Source of the DNA: Allobosea sp. BK604
GTDB lineage: Bacteria; Pseudomonadota; Alphaproteobacteria; Rhizobiales; Beijerinckiaceae
Assembly: GCF_004341515.1 (NCBI RefSeq)
Contig: NZ_SLZF01000006.1
Coordinates: forward strand, 248,001-312,000
DNA length: 64,000 nt
Reading direction: 5' to 3'
The translations under genes and the position numbers were made by a program. The notes under the pieces were generated by a model, which saw only the letters and a list, made by a program, of their open reading frames with translations, ran no database searches and was not told the origin of the DNA. Shown here piece after piece: positions 1-8,741 of the stretch; positions within the stretch are counted from its first letter, which is position 1; the number at the start of each line of letters is the position of its first letter.

Positions 1-759
1 GCCGGCGGCACGATCGGCCTGTCGCAGCTGATTAACGCCAAGGGCGACGGCTCGCAGCTGATGGTCAACGGCTTCGTCATGATCGGCGCGATCGTGCTCA
101 ACAAGTCGCCGGTCAACCTGACCCAGGTCACGCCGATCGCGCGGCTGACCGCCGAGGCCGAGGTCATCGTGGTCCCGGCGGATTCGCCGATCAAGACCGC
201 CAAGGATCTCGCCGACCGCGTCAAGGCTGACCCGGCCAAGGTGACCTGGGCCGGCGGCTCGGCCGGCGGCACCGACCATATCCTGGCCGCGCTCTTCGCC
301 GATGCCGTCGGCGGCGACCCCAAGAAGATCAACTACATCCCGTTCTCGGGCGGTGGCGAGGCTCTCGCCGCGATGCTCGGCGGGCGCGTCACCGCCGGCA
401 TCTCCGGCTATGGCGAGTTCGAAGGCCAGATCAAGGCCGGCAAGCTGCGCGCCATCGCCGTCTCCTCGCCGAAGCGGCTGGACAATGCTCCGGACGCCCC
501 GACGCTGAAGGAGCAGGGCATCAATCTCGAACTCCTGAACTGGCGCTCGGTCGTGGCGGCGCCGGGCCTCAGCGACGCCCAGCAGAAGACCCTCGCCGAT
601 GCAGTCGAGAAGATGGCGAAGTCGAAGGAATGGGCCGAGATCCTCAAGGCCCGTGGCTGGGACGACGCCTATCTCGGCGGCGCCGATTTCGCCGCCTTCC
701 AGAAGGCCGAGATCGAGCGCGTCACCAAGGTCATGCACGATGTCGGCCTGGTGAAGTGA
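1..759 (+). CDS. tctC: Tripartite tricarboxylate transporter substrate-binding protein (TctC/Bug family), 5'-truncated by window edge
   Basis: The reading frame is open from base 1 and ends in TGA, so the N-terminal part, including the signal peptide, lies outside the window; about 252 codons are present where the family usually has about 320. The visible part has typical Bug-family features: a PADSPIKTAKDL segment, the WAGGSAGGTDHI glycine-rich ligand loop and a C-terminal helix. Family knowledge makes it the periplasmic binding protein that delivers a carboxylate-type ligand to TctAB. It is followed by a strong hairpin terminator and then tctB and tctA, which fixes its role. The actual substrate (citrate, tartrate, other acid) cannot be read from sequence. 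Confidence 0.93.
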   Translation, partial: AGGTIGLSQLINAKGDGSQLMVNGFVMIGAIVLNKSPVNLTQVTPIARLTAEAEVIVVPADSPIKTAKDLADRVKADPAKVTWAGGSAGGTDHILAALFADAVGGDPKKINYIPFSGGGEALAAMLGGRVTAGISGYGEFEGQIKAGKLRAIAVSSPKRLDNAPDAPTLKEQGINLELLNWRSVVAAPGLSDAQQKTLADAVEKMAKSKEWAEILKARGWDDAYLGGADFAAFQKAEIERVTKVMHDVGLVK

Positions 760-791
760 GGCGCTGACGCCTCGCACACGATAAACCCGCG

Positions 792-817
792 AAGGGGCCG
801 GGAAACCGGCCCCTTTT
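792..817 (+). terminator. Intrinsic terminator/attenuator between tctC and tctB
   Basis: A perfect 10-bp stem (792-801 with 806-815) around a GAAA loop is followed by a short T run. It sits between tctC and tctB, so it probably lets much more binding protein than membrane subunits be made, with read-through feeding tctBA. Confidence 0.75.
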
Positions 818-851
818 CCACCTCCCGAGTATTTTCAGACGGGCACCGGGC

Positions 852-1331
852 ATGGCCAGCGAAACCACCACAAGAAGAATCGACCGACCCGCACTCGTCG
901 TGGCGCTGCTGCTCTTCGCCTGTGCAGGTATCGTCGCCAATGACGCGGCGAGCCAGACCATCGTCTCGACCTATGGCCTCGGGCCGACGGCGGTGCCCTA
1001 TGTCGTCAGCATCTGCCTTGCCGTGCTCGGGCTGGCGCATCTGGTCGTCGCCTTCAAGGAGGGCATCCCCAAGCCCGGTCCGGCCGACACCGTCGCCATT
1101 CTCTGGATCGTCGGCGGTCTCGTCGGCCTCGTCGCCTGCATCGCCTTCGGCGGCGGCTTCATCCTCGCGACGGCGCTGATCTTCGCCTGCACCGCGCGCG
1201 GCATGGGCCGGCGCGCCTTCGCCGTCGACTTCATCATCGGCCTCGTCCTCGGCCTGGTGATTTTCCTCGTGTTCCTGAAACTGCTGACGCTGAGCCTGCC
1301 CGCCGGGCCGCTCGAGCGCCTGTTCTTCTGA
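852..1331 (+). CDS. tctB: Tripartite tricarboxylate transporter small membrane subunit TctB
   Basis: This 159-residue protein has four hydrophobic segments, as expected of TctB, the poorly conserved small membrane subunit of tripartite tricarboxylate transporters. The N-terminus (about residues 1-14) is polar and basic, followed by membrane helices at about 15-35, 45-65, 75-100 and 120-150. Sequence identity within the family is low; the assignment rests mainly on size, topology and position between tctC and tctA. The tctA start follows 13 bases after its stop, so the two are co-transcribed. Confidence 0.88.
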   Translation: MASETTTRRIDRPALVVALLLFACAGIVANDAASQTIVSTYGLGPTAVPYVVSICLAVLGLAHLVVAFKEGIPKPGPADTVAILWIVGGLVGLVACIAFGGGFILATALIFACTARGMGRRAFAVDFIIGLVLGLVIFLVFLKLLTLSLPAGPLERLFF

Positions 1332-1344
1332 GGAGCGCCGAAGC

Positions 1345-2844
1345 ATGGACACGCTTCTCGACCTTTTCCACGGCTTCACCGTCGCCTTCGAGCCCTCGAA
1401 GCTGCTCTTCTGCCTGATCGGCGTCTTCCTCGGCACCGCCGTCGGCGTGCTGCCGGGCATCGGCCCGGCGCTGACAGTGGCGCTGCTGCTGCCGGTCACC
1501 TTCAAGCTCGATCCGGCGGGATCGCTGATCATGTTCGCCGGCATCTATTATGGCGGCATGTATGGCGGCTCGACCACGGCCATCCTGCTCAACGCGCCGG
1601 GCGAGAGCGCCTCGCTCGCGACCGCGCTCGAAGGCTCGAAAATGGCCAAGGCCGGGCGCGGCGGCCCGGCGCTGGCGACGGCGGCGATCGGTTCCTTCGT
1701 CGCCGGCACCATCGCCACGATCGGCCTTGCCTTCCTGGCGCCCTGGCTGGTCGAGATCGCCGTGCATTTCGGCCCGTGGGACTATTTCGGGCTGATGATC
1801 CTGGCCTTCGTCACCGTCTCCGCGACGTTCGGCGACTCGCCCCTGCGCGGCCTGACCAGCCTGTTCATCGGCATCACGCTCGGCCTGATCGGCATCGACA
1901 AGCTGACCGGCCAGGCGCGGCTGACCTTCGGCGTGCCGGAACTGCTGAACGGCATCGAGGTGACGACGCTGGCCGTCGGTCTCTTCGCAGTGGGCGAAGC
2001 GCTCTATGTCGCCTCGCAGCGCGCGCATGCGCCAGAGGAGATCATCCCGATCAAGGGCTCGCTCTGGATGAACAGGCAGGACTGGAAGCGCTCCTGGGCG
2101 CCCTGGCTGCGCGGCACCGCCTTCGGCTTCCCGATCGGCGCGCTGCCGGCGGGCGGCGCCGAGGTGCCGACCTTCCTGAGCTATTCGACAGAAAAGCGCC
2201 TGTGCAAATATCCTGACGAGTTCGGCAAGGGTGCGATCGAAGGCGTGGCCGGCCCCGAGGCGGCCAACAATGCCTCGGCCGCCGGCACGCTGGTGCCGCT
2301 GCTGACGCTCGGCCTGCCGACTTCGGCGACGGCGGCGATCATGCTCGCCGGCTTCCAGCAATACGGGCTCAATCCCGGGCCGCTGCTCTTCGCCGAGAAG
2401 CCCGACCTGGTCTGGGGCCTGATCGCCTCGCTCTTCATCGCCAACGTCATGCTGGTGATCATCAACCTGCCGCTGATCGGGCTCTGGGTCAGGTTGCTCG
2501 CCATCCCGCAGCCCTGGCTCTATGCCGGCATCCTGGTCTTCGCGACCATGGGCACGCTGGCGGTGAACCCCTCCCCGGTCGAGCTCTCGATGCTCTTCGG
2601 CTTCGGCTATCTCGGCTACCTGATGCGGCGCTACGACTATCCGGTCGCGCCGATGGTGGTCGGGCTGATCCTCGGGCCGATGGCGGAGGCGCAGCTGCGG
2701 CGCGCCCTGCAGATCAGCTTGGGCGACCCGATGATCCTGCTGGAGAATCCGGGCTCGGCGACGCTGCTCGGCATCGCCTTCATCGCGCTGGTCGCGCCCT
2801 TCGTGATGAAGGGGCTGAACAAGTTCAAGGCCGCCGAGGACTGA
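1345..2844 (+). CDS. tctA: Tripartite tricarboxylate transporter large permease TctA
   Basis: A 499-residue, highly hydrophobic protein of normal TctA length with about 12 membrane helices. Family motifs are clear: GVLPGIGPALTVALLLP near residues 34-50, YYGGMYGGSTTAILLNAPGE near 69-88, and a second half with GLPTSATAAIMLAG. TctA forms the translocation channel and, with TctB and the periplasmic TctC, imports a carboxylate driven by an ion gradient. An AGGAG sequence 9-10 bases upstream supports the ATG start. A 567-residue antisense frame opposite it is a codon-bias shadow. Confidence 0.95.
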   Translation: MDTLLDLFHGFTVAFEPSKLLFCLIGVFLGTAVGVLPGIGPALTVALLLPVTFKLDPAGSLIMFAGIYYGGMYGGSTTAILLNAPGESASLATALEGSKMAKAGRGGPALATAAIGSFVAGTIATIGLAFLAPWLVEIAVHFGPWDYFGLMILAFVTVSATFGDSPLRGLTSLFIGITLGLIGIDKLTGQARLTFGVPELLNGIEVTTLAVGLFAVGEALYVASQRAHAPEEIIPIKGSLWMNRQDWKRSWAPWLRGTAFGFPIGALPAGGAEVPTFLSYSTEKRLCKYPDEFGKGAIEGVAGPEAANNASAAGTLVPLLTLGLPTSATAAIMLAGFQQYGLNPGPLLFAEKPDLVWGLIASLFIANVMLVIINLPLIGLWVRLLAIPQPWLYAGILVFATMGTLAVNPSPVELSMLFGFGYLGYLMRRYDYPVAPMVVGLILGPMAEAQLRRALQISLGDPMILLENPGSATLLGIAFIALVAPFVMKGLNKFKAAED

Positions 2845-2972
2845 TCCCGGCCACTCCCGGTTCACACGCGGCGCGCCGCGTGTGAACAAATATGGCGCGA
2901 ATGTGTTCCTTCCGAGCATGAGCCTGCCCGCCGCCATCGCGCGCGCCGGCAGGACAGCCTGAGAGGATGCCC

Positions 2973-4394
2973 ATGAGCGACGTGACCCTCACCTCCGCGC
3001 CACCGGCCCAGCCCGCTGTCGAACCCAGCCTGCATCGGGTGATGGGGCCCTGGCTGCTGCTGCTCTTCATCGTCGGCGATATTCTCGGCACGGGCATCTA
3101 TGCCCTGACAGGACAGGTCGCCAAGCAAGTCGGCGGCATGGTCTGGCTGCCCTTCGTCGTCGCCTTCGTCGTGGCGATGATCACCGCCTTCAGCTATCTC
3201 GAACTCGTCACGAAATATCCCAAGGCCGCCGGCGCCGCGCTCTATACGCACAAGGCCTTCGGCATCCATTTCGTCACCTTCATCGTCGCCTTCGCGGTGA
3301 TGTGCTCCGGCATCACCTCGGCCTCGACCGCCTCGCGCGCCTTCGCGGCCAATCTCTCGAACGCCTTCGCGCTGGGCTTGTCGCCGATCGGCGTCACCGC
3401 CATCGGCCTCGCCTTCATGGCGGTGGTCGCGGCTGTGAACTTCCGCGGCGTCGGCGAGAGCGTGAAGGCGAATGTCGTGCTGACCTGCGTCGAGCTCACC
3501 GGCCTGCTGATCATCATCTTCATCGGCCTATGGGCGATCGGCGCCGGCCAGGGCGACGTCTCGCGCGTGATGCAGTTCCGTCCGGGAGTCGATGGCGGCC
3601 TGTTCTGGCCGGTCATCGCGGCGACCACGCTCGCCTTCTTCGCCATGGTCGGCTTCGAGGACTCGGTCAACATGGCCGAGGAGTGCAAGAACCCGACGCG
3701 GATCTTCCCGAAGGTGCTGCTCGCCGGCCTGGTGATCACCGGCGCGATCTATGTGCTGGTCTCGATCTCCGCGATCACGCTGGTCCCGCCGGAGCAGCTC
3801 GGCGAGGGCGAGACGCCGCTGCTCAAGGTGGTGCAGGCCGGCGCGCCGAATTTCCCGCTCTGGATCTTCGGCTTCATCACCATGTTCGCGGTCGCCAACA
3901 GCGCCCTGATCAACATGCTGATGGCGAGCCGGCTGGTCTATGGCATGAGCCGCGAGCATGTGCTGCCGCCGGTGCTCGGCAAGGTGCATGAGACCCGGCG
4001 CACGCCCTATATCGCGATCGTCTTCACGACGCTGCTCGCCTTCGCGCTGATCACCTTCGTCGGCGAGGTGCCGGCGCTCGGCGGCACGACGGCGCTGCTG
4101 CTGCTCTGCGTCTTCACCGTCGTCAACATCGCCGTGCTGATGCTGCGCAAGGACACGGTCGAGCACGAGCATTTCCGCACGCCGACGCTGCTGCCGATCC
4201 TGGGCGCCCTCGCCTGCGCCTTCTTCGCGGGTCCATGGACCGGGCGCGACCCGGTTCAGTACAGGATCGCCGGCATCCTGATCGGCGTGGGCATCGTGCT
4301 CTGGCTGGTGACGATCATGGTCAATCGCGCCGCCGGCGTACGCCCGAGCGAGCCGAGCATGGCGGATATCGGCGGAGCCGGACCGGTAAATTGA
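2973..4394 (+). CDS. APC family amino acid permease
   Basis: About 473 residues with 12 predicted membrane helices. The first helix carries GTGIYALTG, the APC-superfamily unwound segment that contacts the substrate amino or carboxyl group. ATGs exist at 2967 and 2973; GAGAGG at 2961-2966 touches the first but is correctly spaced from the second, so I choose 2973. Family knowledge supports inner-membrane amino acid uptake or exchange; the substrate is not identifiable. The gene follows tctA by about 130 bases and ends in its own terminator, so it looks like a separate transcription unit. Confidence 0.88.
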   Translation: MSDVTLTSAPPAQPAVEPSLHRVMGPWLLLLFIVGDILGTGIYALTGQVAKQVGGMVWLPFVVAFVVAMITAFSYLELVTKYPKAAGAALYTHKAFGIHFVTFIVAFAVMCSGITSASTASRAFAANLSNAFALGLSPIGVTAIGLAFMAVVAAVNFRGVGESVKANVVLTCVELTGLLIIIFIGLWAIGAGQGDVSRVMQFRPGVDGGLFWPVIAATTLAFFAMVGFEDSVNMAEECKNPTRIFPKVLLAGLVITGAIYVLVSISAITLVPPEQLGEGETPLLKVVQAGAPNFPLWIFGFITMFAVANSALINMLMASRLVYGMSREHVLPPVLGKVHETRRTPYIAIVFTTLLAFALITFVGEVPALGGTTALLLLCVFTVVNIAVLMLRKDTVEHEHFRTPTLLPILGALACAFFAGPWTGRDPVQYRIAGILIGVGIVLWLVTIMVNRAAGVRPSEPSMADIGGAGPVN

Positions 4395-4397
4395 GAG

Positions 4398-4430
4398 AAA
4401 GCCGCCCGCGCCAGGCGTGAGCGGCTTTTC
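4398..4430 (+). terminator. Terminator after APC permease
   Basis: Stem AAAGCCGC (4398-4405) pairs with GCGGCTTT (4421-4428) around a 15-base loop and runs into TTTT. It lies between convergent genes and may serve both. Confidence 0.7.
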
Positions 4431-4457
4431 CGTACCAAGCGGATGGCGCCGTTCAGC

Positions 4458-4994
4458 TCAGAGCTGATGGCCGCGCTTGCGCATTTCCTCGCTGAAGCGA
4501 TCGAACAGGAAATTGCTGGTGTTGACGCTCCAGGGCTGGAGCAGGGCGAAGATCTCGTCGAGCGCCTTCGGCCGTGCGGCGCTGTAGCGCTGGCCGGCCG
4601 GCGACTTGAAGAAGTTGGCGACCTCCTTGAGATCGGCCTCGGTCATATGCTTCGCGAAGATGAAGGCAGCCGACGCGACGATCTCCTCGCGCTTCTTTTC
4701 GGCGTCGACCTTCAGGGACGCGATCACCTCGTCGGTGTCCTTCTGCAGCTCGGGCCGCGTGGTGAGGACCATCTGGCGGACGCTCTTCTGGAACTCGGCG
4801 TAGATCGACTCGAACGAATCGGAGATGCCGGTGAGCGTGAGGACATCCCGCGCGGCGAGCAGATGGCTCTGCGCAATATCCGGCTGTGCGGTCGGGGCCT
4901 GGGCCGGCGGCTGGGCGAGGAGCTGGGCCTGGGCGGGAATGGCGAAAACGAGCGCCAGGCCAATGGCCGCGCCGGCGAGGTGGTGTCGGATCAT
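4458..4994 (-). CDS. DUF2059 domain-containing secreted protein
   Basis: A 178-residue protein with a clear signal peptide (MIRHHLAGAAIGLALVFAIPAQAQ, positive then hydrophobic then AQA cleavage). The mature part matches the DUF2059 pattern: a helical region with a conserved ADLKEVANFF segment, then SPAGQRYSA. Members are periplasmic proteins of unknown function. In-frame ATGs also exist at 5012 and 5015; 4994 is preferred because AAGGGG lies nine bases upstream and the signal peptide begins properly. The downstream neighbour is convergent, so it is monocistronic. Confidence 0.85.
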   Translation of the reverse strand: MIRHHLAGAAIGLALVFAIPAQAQLLAQPPAQAPTAQPDIAQSHLLAARDVLTLTGISDSFESIYAEFQKSVRQMVLTTRPELQKDTDEVIASLKVDAEKKREEIVASAAFIFAKHMTEADLKEVANFFKSPAGQRYSAARPKALDEIFALLQPWSVNTSNFLFDRFSEEMRKRGHQL

Positions 4995-5173
4995 GGCATC
5001 AGGCCCCTTCATCATGCGGCGGGTTTGGCGATCGGAACGCGACCGCGACTGATGTCGCGAACCTGCGAGCTGGCCGCTCTCTTGTTTCGGTAACGTCTCA
5101 ACGGCGTGGCTCGTGCCATCGACCCGGATTGTCCGAGCCGGGCCTCCTTAGCGTGCTTTCCGGCAGAATGGAA

Positions 5174-5875
5174 TCATTCGATCGTCCCTAGAACCTTGAG
5201 CCCGTCGCCGCTGGCCAGGATGGCGCAGGAGGCGAGGCCGAGAAACAAGCCGTGCTCGACGACGCCCGGGACGGCATTGAGCGCCTTGGCCAGCAATTCC
5301 GGCTTGGCGATGCAGCCAAGGCGCGCATCAAGGATATAATGGCCGCCATCGGTGAGGAGCGTGCTGCCGTCCGGGCGCTTGCGCAAGCTCAGCTCACCGG
5401 CCGCGCCACAGGCCGTGATCGCGGCTGCGACGGCGCGGCGCGTCGCCTCGATCCCGAAGGGCACCACCTCGATCGGCAGCGGGAAGCGGCCGAGCTCGGC
5501 GACGAGCTTGCTGTCATCGGCAATGACGACCATGCGCTTCGACGCCGCCGCGACGATCTTCTCGCGCAGCAGCGCCGCGCCACCGCCCTTGATCAGGCGA
5601 AGCACCGGATCGACCTCGTCGGCGCCGTCGACCGTCAGATCGAGCTCCGGCGTCGCATCGAGCGTCGACATCGGGATGTTCAGGCTTTCGGCCTGGGCCT
5701 GCGTCGCCTCGGAGGTGGCGACACAGAGCACTTCGAGCCCTTCTGCGACACGCGCGCCGAGCAGATCGACGAAATGCTTCGCGGTCGAGCCCGTGCCGAG
5801 GCCGAGCCGCATGCCCGGGCGCACCAGCTCGAGCGCGCGCGCCGCCGCCAGCTTCTTGAGATCGTCCGGGCTCAT
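5174..5875 (-). CDS. rpiA: Ribose-5-phosphate isomerase A
   Basis: A 233-residue protein of full RpiA length. It shows the phosphate-binding GLGTGSTAKHF near residues 25-35, the catalytic DGADEVD segment near 84-90, the KGGGAAL loop near 95-101 and the REKIVA helix. It interconverts ribose 5-phosphate and ribulose 5-phosphate in the cytosolic pentose phosphate pathway. Every hallmark residue is present. It is separated by over 150 bases from the DUF2059 gene and by 130 bases from the upstream secreted protein gene, so operon membership is uncertain. Confidence 0.96.
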   Translation of the reverse strand: MSPDDLKKLAAARALELVRPGMRLGLGTGSTAKHFVDLLGARVAEGLEVLCVATSEATQAQAESLNIPMSTLDATPELDLTVDGADEVDPVLRLIKGGGAALLREKIVAAASKRMVVIADDSKLVAELGRFPLPIEVVPFGIEATRRAVAAAITACGAAGELSLRKRPDGSTLLTDGGHYILDARLGCIAKPELLAKALNAVPGVVEHGLFLGLASCAILASGDGLKVLGTIE

Positions 5876-6005
5876 CGCCGCCTCATGCCTTGCGAAAAAG
5901 ATCGTCCCTTTCGGCTAGCACAAGCGCCCGCGCCGCGAGAAGCGCCGCTACAGGATATCCCCGGATCATCCGGGCCGGCAGGCGCCGAGGCGGCACCGAT
6001 GCCCC

Positions 6006-6389
6006 CTATTTCGACTGCGGTGTGCAGACCACCTTGTCGTCGAAGACGTAGCAGATGCTCATCTCGCCGGTGCGCTGGTTGACGCGGAAGATGCCGCCCT
6101 CGCGCTCGTGCCGCGACGGCATCAGCCCGTATTCGCCGGCCGGCTGCGGCCCCGCCCCCTCGCCCGCCGGGAAGCAAATGGTGATGCCGACGCCGCCCTC
6201 CTTGAGCTGGAACTGGCAGGCGCCGACCTCGCCGGTCGAGCGATCGACGCGGTAGACCCGGTTGAGATCGTTCTGCGGCGCCGGCGCGAACTCGAAAACA
6301 CCGGCCTGCGCCGCGGCAGGAGCCGCGCAGAGACCAAGCACGGCGATGAAGCGCCCGAGCGGCGCGAGCCTGTCCTGAGATATCGGCAC
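6006..6389 (-). CDS. Small secreted protein with duplicated RV-D/N-TGE-C motif, function unknown
   Basis: 127 residues beginning at GTG with a signal peptide ending about residue 29 (AAPAAAQA). The mature part contains two similar short units, YRVDRSTGEVGAC and FRVNQRTGEMSIC, each followed by a strand that ends in another cysteine (ICFP and VCTP). Four cysteines in two repeats suggest two disulfides and a small beta structure outside the cytoplasm. Similar RVD-TG-x-C repeats occur in alphaproteobacterial hypothetical proteins, but I do not know a function. No clear operon partner. Confidence 0.72.
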   Translation of the reverse strand: MPISQDRLAPLGRFIAVLGLCAAPAAAQAGVFEFAPAPQNDLNRVYRVDRSTGEVGACQFQLKEGGVGITICFPAGEGAGPQPAGEYGLMPSRHEREGGIFRVNQRTGEMSICYVFDDKVVCTPQSK

Positions 6390-6535
6390 GTCTGAATTCC
6401 TAACCTCGAATCAAAGCTAGATTAGCACCGATGGCTGACGCTTTGACGGCACGGCGCATACCGAGTGAGACACTTGCCAATTGAGAGGGAAGCGCCTTTA
6501 AGCAGCCGCGCCAACCGGAGCCTGGAGCCTGCCCG

Positions 6536-7225
6536 ATGAGCCTGCCCCCCATCGTCGTCTTCGATCTCGACGGCACCCTGGCCGAAACCGCCCCCGACAT
6601 CATGGCGACGCTGAACACCATCCTGACGCAGGAGGGGCTGGCGGCGCTGCCGCTGGAGCGGGCGCGCGAACTGGTCGGCGCCGGGGCGCGGGCTTTGATC
6701 GAACGCGGTTTCCGCGTCTCCGGCCGGCCGCTCGACAGCGAGACGCTGGAGCGGCTCTTCGAGGAGTTCCTGCTGATCTATGCCGACAATGTCGCGCCGA
6801 ACAGCTATCTCTTCGACGGCGTGCTCGACGCGCTCGACACGCTCGCGCAGGACGGCTTCACGCTCGCGGTCTGCACCAACAAGCCGATCCTGCACACGCG
6901 GCTGATCCTCGACCATTTCGGCATCAGCAGCCGCTTCGCGGCGGTGGCCGGGCGCGACAGCTACCCCTATTTCAAGCCGGACCCGCGCCACCTGACGGGG
7001 GTGATCGAGCAGGCCAAGGCCGATCCGGCTCGCGCCGTGATGATCGGCGATTCGCGGACCGACATCGCAACCGCGAAGGCCGCGGGCATCCCCTCGATCT
7101 GCGTGCCCTTCGGCTATACCGACGTGCCGATCGAGACGCTTTCGCCCGATCTGGTGATCCAGCATTTCGACGAGCTGCCGGGCGCGGTGCGCAAGATGCT
7201 GGACCGCGTGCCGGCTGTGTCCTGA
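6536..7225 (+). CDS. gph: Phosphoglycolate phosphatase (HAD superfamily)
   Basis: 229 residues with all HAD motifs: motif I FDLDGTLAET near residues 8-17 with the nucleophilic and acid/base aspartates, motif II CTNKP near 119-123, motif III lysine in YFKPDP, and motif IV MIGDSRTDIATA near 165-176. The helical cap between motifs I and II fits the Gph class. It removes 2-phosphoglycolate arising from DNA repair or oxygenase chemistry. Related HAD phosphatases share these motifs, so exact substrate is a family inference. It lies directly upstream of tRNA-Val. Confidence 0.88.
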   Translation: MSLPPIVVFDLDGTLAETAPDIMATLNTILTQEGLAALPLERARELVGAGARALIERGFRVSGRPLDSETLERLFEEFLLIYADNVAPNSYLFDGVLDALDTLAQDGFTLAVCTNKPILHTRLILDHFGISSRFAAVAGRDSYPYFKPDPRHLTGVIEQAKADPARAVMIGDSRTDIATAKAAGIPSICVPFGYTDVPIETLSPDLVIQHFDELPGAVRKMLDRVPAVS

Positions 7226-7260
7226 CACGTCGAATCACGGCCTCCACAAGGGAGTGTCGC

Positions 7261-7295
7261 AAAAGCGCTTTACAGTTTCCGGCCCGATGCTCTAG
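7261..7295. repeat. Degenerate short repeat ending in ATGCTCTAG (copy 1)
   Basis: The stretch AAAAGCGCTT...GATGCTCTAG between gph and the tRNA closely resembles 24642-24675. Its end matches the terminus of the longer ~105-bp repeat found elsewhere in the window. Confidence 0.5.
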
Positions 7296-7310
7296 GAGAG
7301 GCGCCGGTCC

Positions 7311-7385
7311 GGGCGGCTAGCTCAGCGGTAGAGCACTCCCTTCACACGGGAGGGGTCACAGGTTCGATCCCTGTGCCGCCCACCA
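7311..7385 (+). tRNA. tRNA-Val (anticodon CAC)
   Basis: The 75-base sequence folds as a complete cloverleaf: acceptor stem GGGCGGC with GCCGCCC (7375-7381), discriminator A, encoded CCA at 7383-7385, anticodon stem CTCCC/GGGAG with loop TTCACAC giving anticodon CAC at 7343-7345, and a standard TTCGATC T-loop. It reads GUG valine codons. Foreign-looking genes start just downstream, as is common beside tRNA genes. Confidence 0.97.
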
Positions 7386-7500
7386 TATTTCCCAGGCTTT
7401 CGCGAACCGTACAGCACACCACCGTGCAGAACGGCGCATGAGCGTGCGCGCCCAAGGCGATGGAGAGGGTGGCACGGTCGAGGGGGTGACGGCCGCCGTC

Positions 7501-8091
7501 CTACAACGAATCGATGTGTTGACGCAGCACGTCGACCGTTTCTGTAAGCCCCGACGCCTCCATATCCAGCAGGATAATTTCCGCCGTTTTCTCCGGCCGC
7601 TTGAGACGTTTGCGCATGGTTCTGATGGCGGCGACGGCTCGACCCGGATCTAAGGCAATTGTGTCCGCTATGAATGCGTCAGCACTCCGTGCTTCTAGAT
7701 TCAGAGCGAGCAGCCGATCGGGCGGAAAATGCTTCATGTTGTCCGTGACGATAACTGCCGCTTGCGTCTTCAACGCTGCTGCGATCACGTGAGCATCACC
7801 TGGATCAGGAAGGTCTTCGCATACAGAAAGGAGGGGTTCGAAGCCGGAGACTTCAGCGTCTTCGAAGGCCTCGGCCATGCAGATGACTGCTCGCGCGGCC
7901 TTGCTTTCCGCGTCGGCAACCCCCTTTTTTCTCAAGATGTCAGCGATTGCTCGCTCGGTTTCGTCAAGTACTGGGCGCGACCAGCGGATGCGGAAGAAAT
8001 CCGCTTCCGCCAGTGTCAGAAGGAGGTTCCGCTTCAACGCACCGGCAAGCGTGCATGCGTCAACGAACGCTGTGAAGCGGTTTGCAAACAT
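7501..8091 (-). CDS. PIN domain protein, probable toxin of a type II toxin-antitoxin pair
   Basis: 196 residues with a PIN-like fold. The acidic residues expected for metal binding appear in order: FVDACTL near residue 9-15, the DETERAIAD helix near 43-51, and PGDAHVIAAALKT followed by IVTDNMKHFP near 97-121. PIN toxins are RNases restrained by a partner antitoxin. It begins three bases after the stop of the HTH gene upstream, so the two are one transcript. It is longer than classic VapC (about 130 residues), with an extra helical C-terminal tail. GC content is visibly lower than in the surrounding genes, consistent with transfer. Confidence 0.82.
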   Translation of the reverse strand: MFANRFTAFVDACTLAGALKRNLLLTLAEADFFRIRWSRPVLDETERAIADILRKKGVADAESKAARAVICMAEAFEDAEVSGFEPLLSVCEDLPDPGDAHVIAAALKTQAAVIVTDNMKHFPPDRLLALNLEARSADAFIADTIALDPGRAVAAIRTMRKRLKRPEKTAEIILLDMEASGLTETVDVLRQHIDSL

Positions 8092-8094
8092 GGA

Positions 8095-8553
8095 TCAGAT
8101 CAGATCCGCATCCATCTCGGCCAATTCCCCGAGAGCGCGGCTGCGTTTCTCGTCGCGTGCGTGCCTGTAGGCGAAAAGGTCGTTGGCGCTGATGCGCCGA
8201 TGACGACCAACGAGTTCGAACTTGATCTCCCCCTTTTCAAGAAGGGACACCAAGTGCGGACGCGAGACGTTCAGGATGTCAGCGGCCTGCTGCGTCGTTA
8301 GCATTTGGCTGACTGGTACAAGGGTGACGGCATCGCCCTTGCCAATGTGTCTGAGTAGCTCCATCAACAAGGCGGATAGGCCGGGCGTAAGCGTCACTTC
8401 AGATGGCTTGCGGTCATCCTTCGCCAGTACACGCAGCTTCGCGTCGCCCGCGGCGTGAGACGCGAGCACCTTGCGAAGCTGGTTCGCAGCGGCCTTTTCA
8501 CTGGCGGACGGCAAGCGTCCGCCGATCTTCTCGGCAGAGGCTGGGATGGTCAT
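8095..8553 (-). CDS. Excisionase-type HTH protein, probable antitoxin of the PIN pair
   Basis: 152 residues from the ATG at 8553. The C-terminal third carries a MerR/excisionase-like helix-turn-helix, LTTQQAADILNVSRPHLVSL near residues 82-101, followed by the wing with GRHRRI. The N-terminal half is helical. In such pairs this protein binds the toxin and its own promoter. The order antitoxin then toxin with a three-base gap fits a type II module. An open frame extends further upstream to 8727, but that part lacks coding character and would run into the divergent gene's promoter region. Confidence 0.8.
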   Translation of the reverse strand: MTIPASAEKIGGRLPSASEKAAANQLRKVLASHAAGDAKLRVLAKDDRKPSEVTLTPGLSALLMELLRHIGKGDAVTLVPVSQMLTTQQAADILNVSRPHLVSLLEKGEIKFELVGRHRRISANDLFAYRHARDEKRSRALGELAEMDADLI

Positions 8554-8741
8554 TGGGTTTCTCCGGCTGTCGTCAATCAGTACGCGATATTCGAAATAAA
8601 CGCAACGTGTAAACGGACCATGATGGGCGCCGGTTCCCGGCATCACGTTCGCTTGCAGGCGCCCGCACCTGGGAAACCGAAGCTGACAATCCCTTAGCGC
8701 CTCGCGTGCCAGGATCGCATCATCCACTCATGGAGGAGAAG

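Noticed and set aside
1234..2937. 567-codon open frame on the minus strand opposite tctA
   Set aside because: It is an antisense shadow of a GC-rich gene; its product is rich in R, D, Q, H and lacks any recognisable domain, while tctA is unmistakable.
8554..8727. N-terminal extension of the antitoxin frame
   Set aside because: It reaches across the promoter region and overlaps the start of the divergent 8742 gene's leader; no family similarity.
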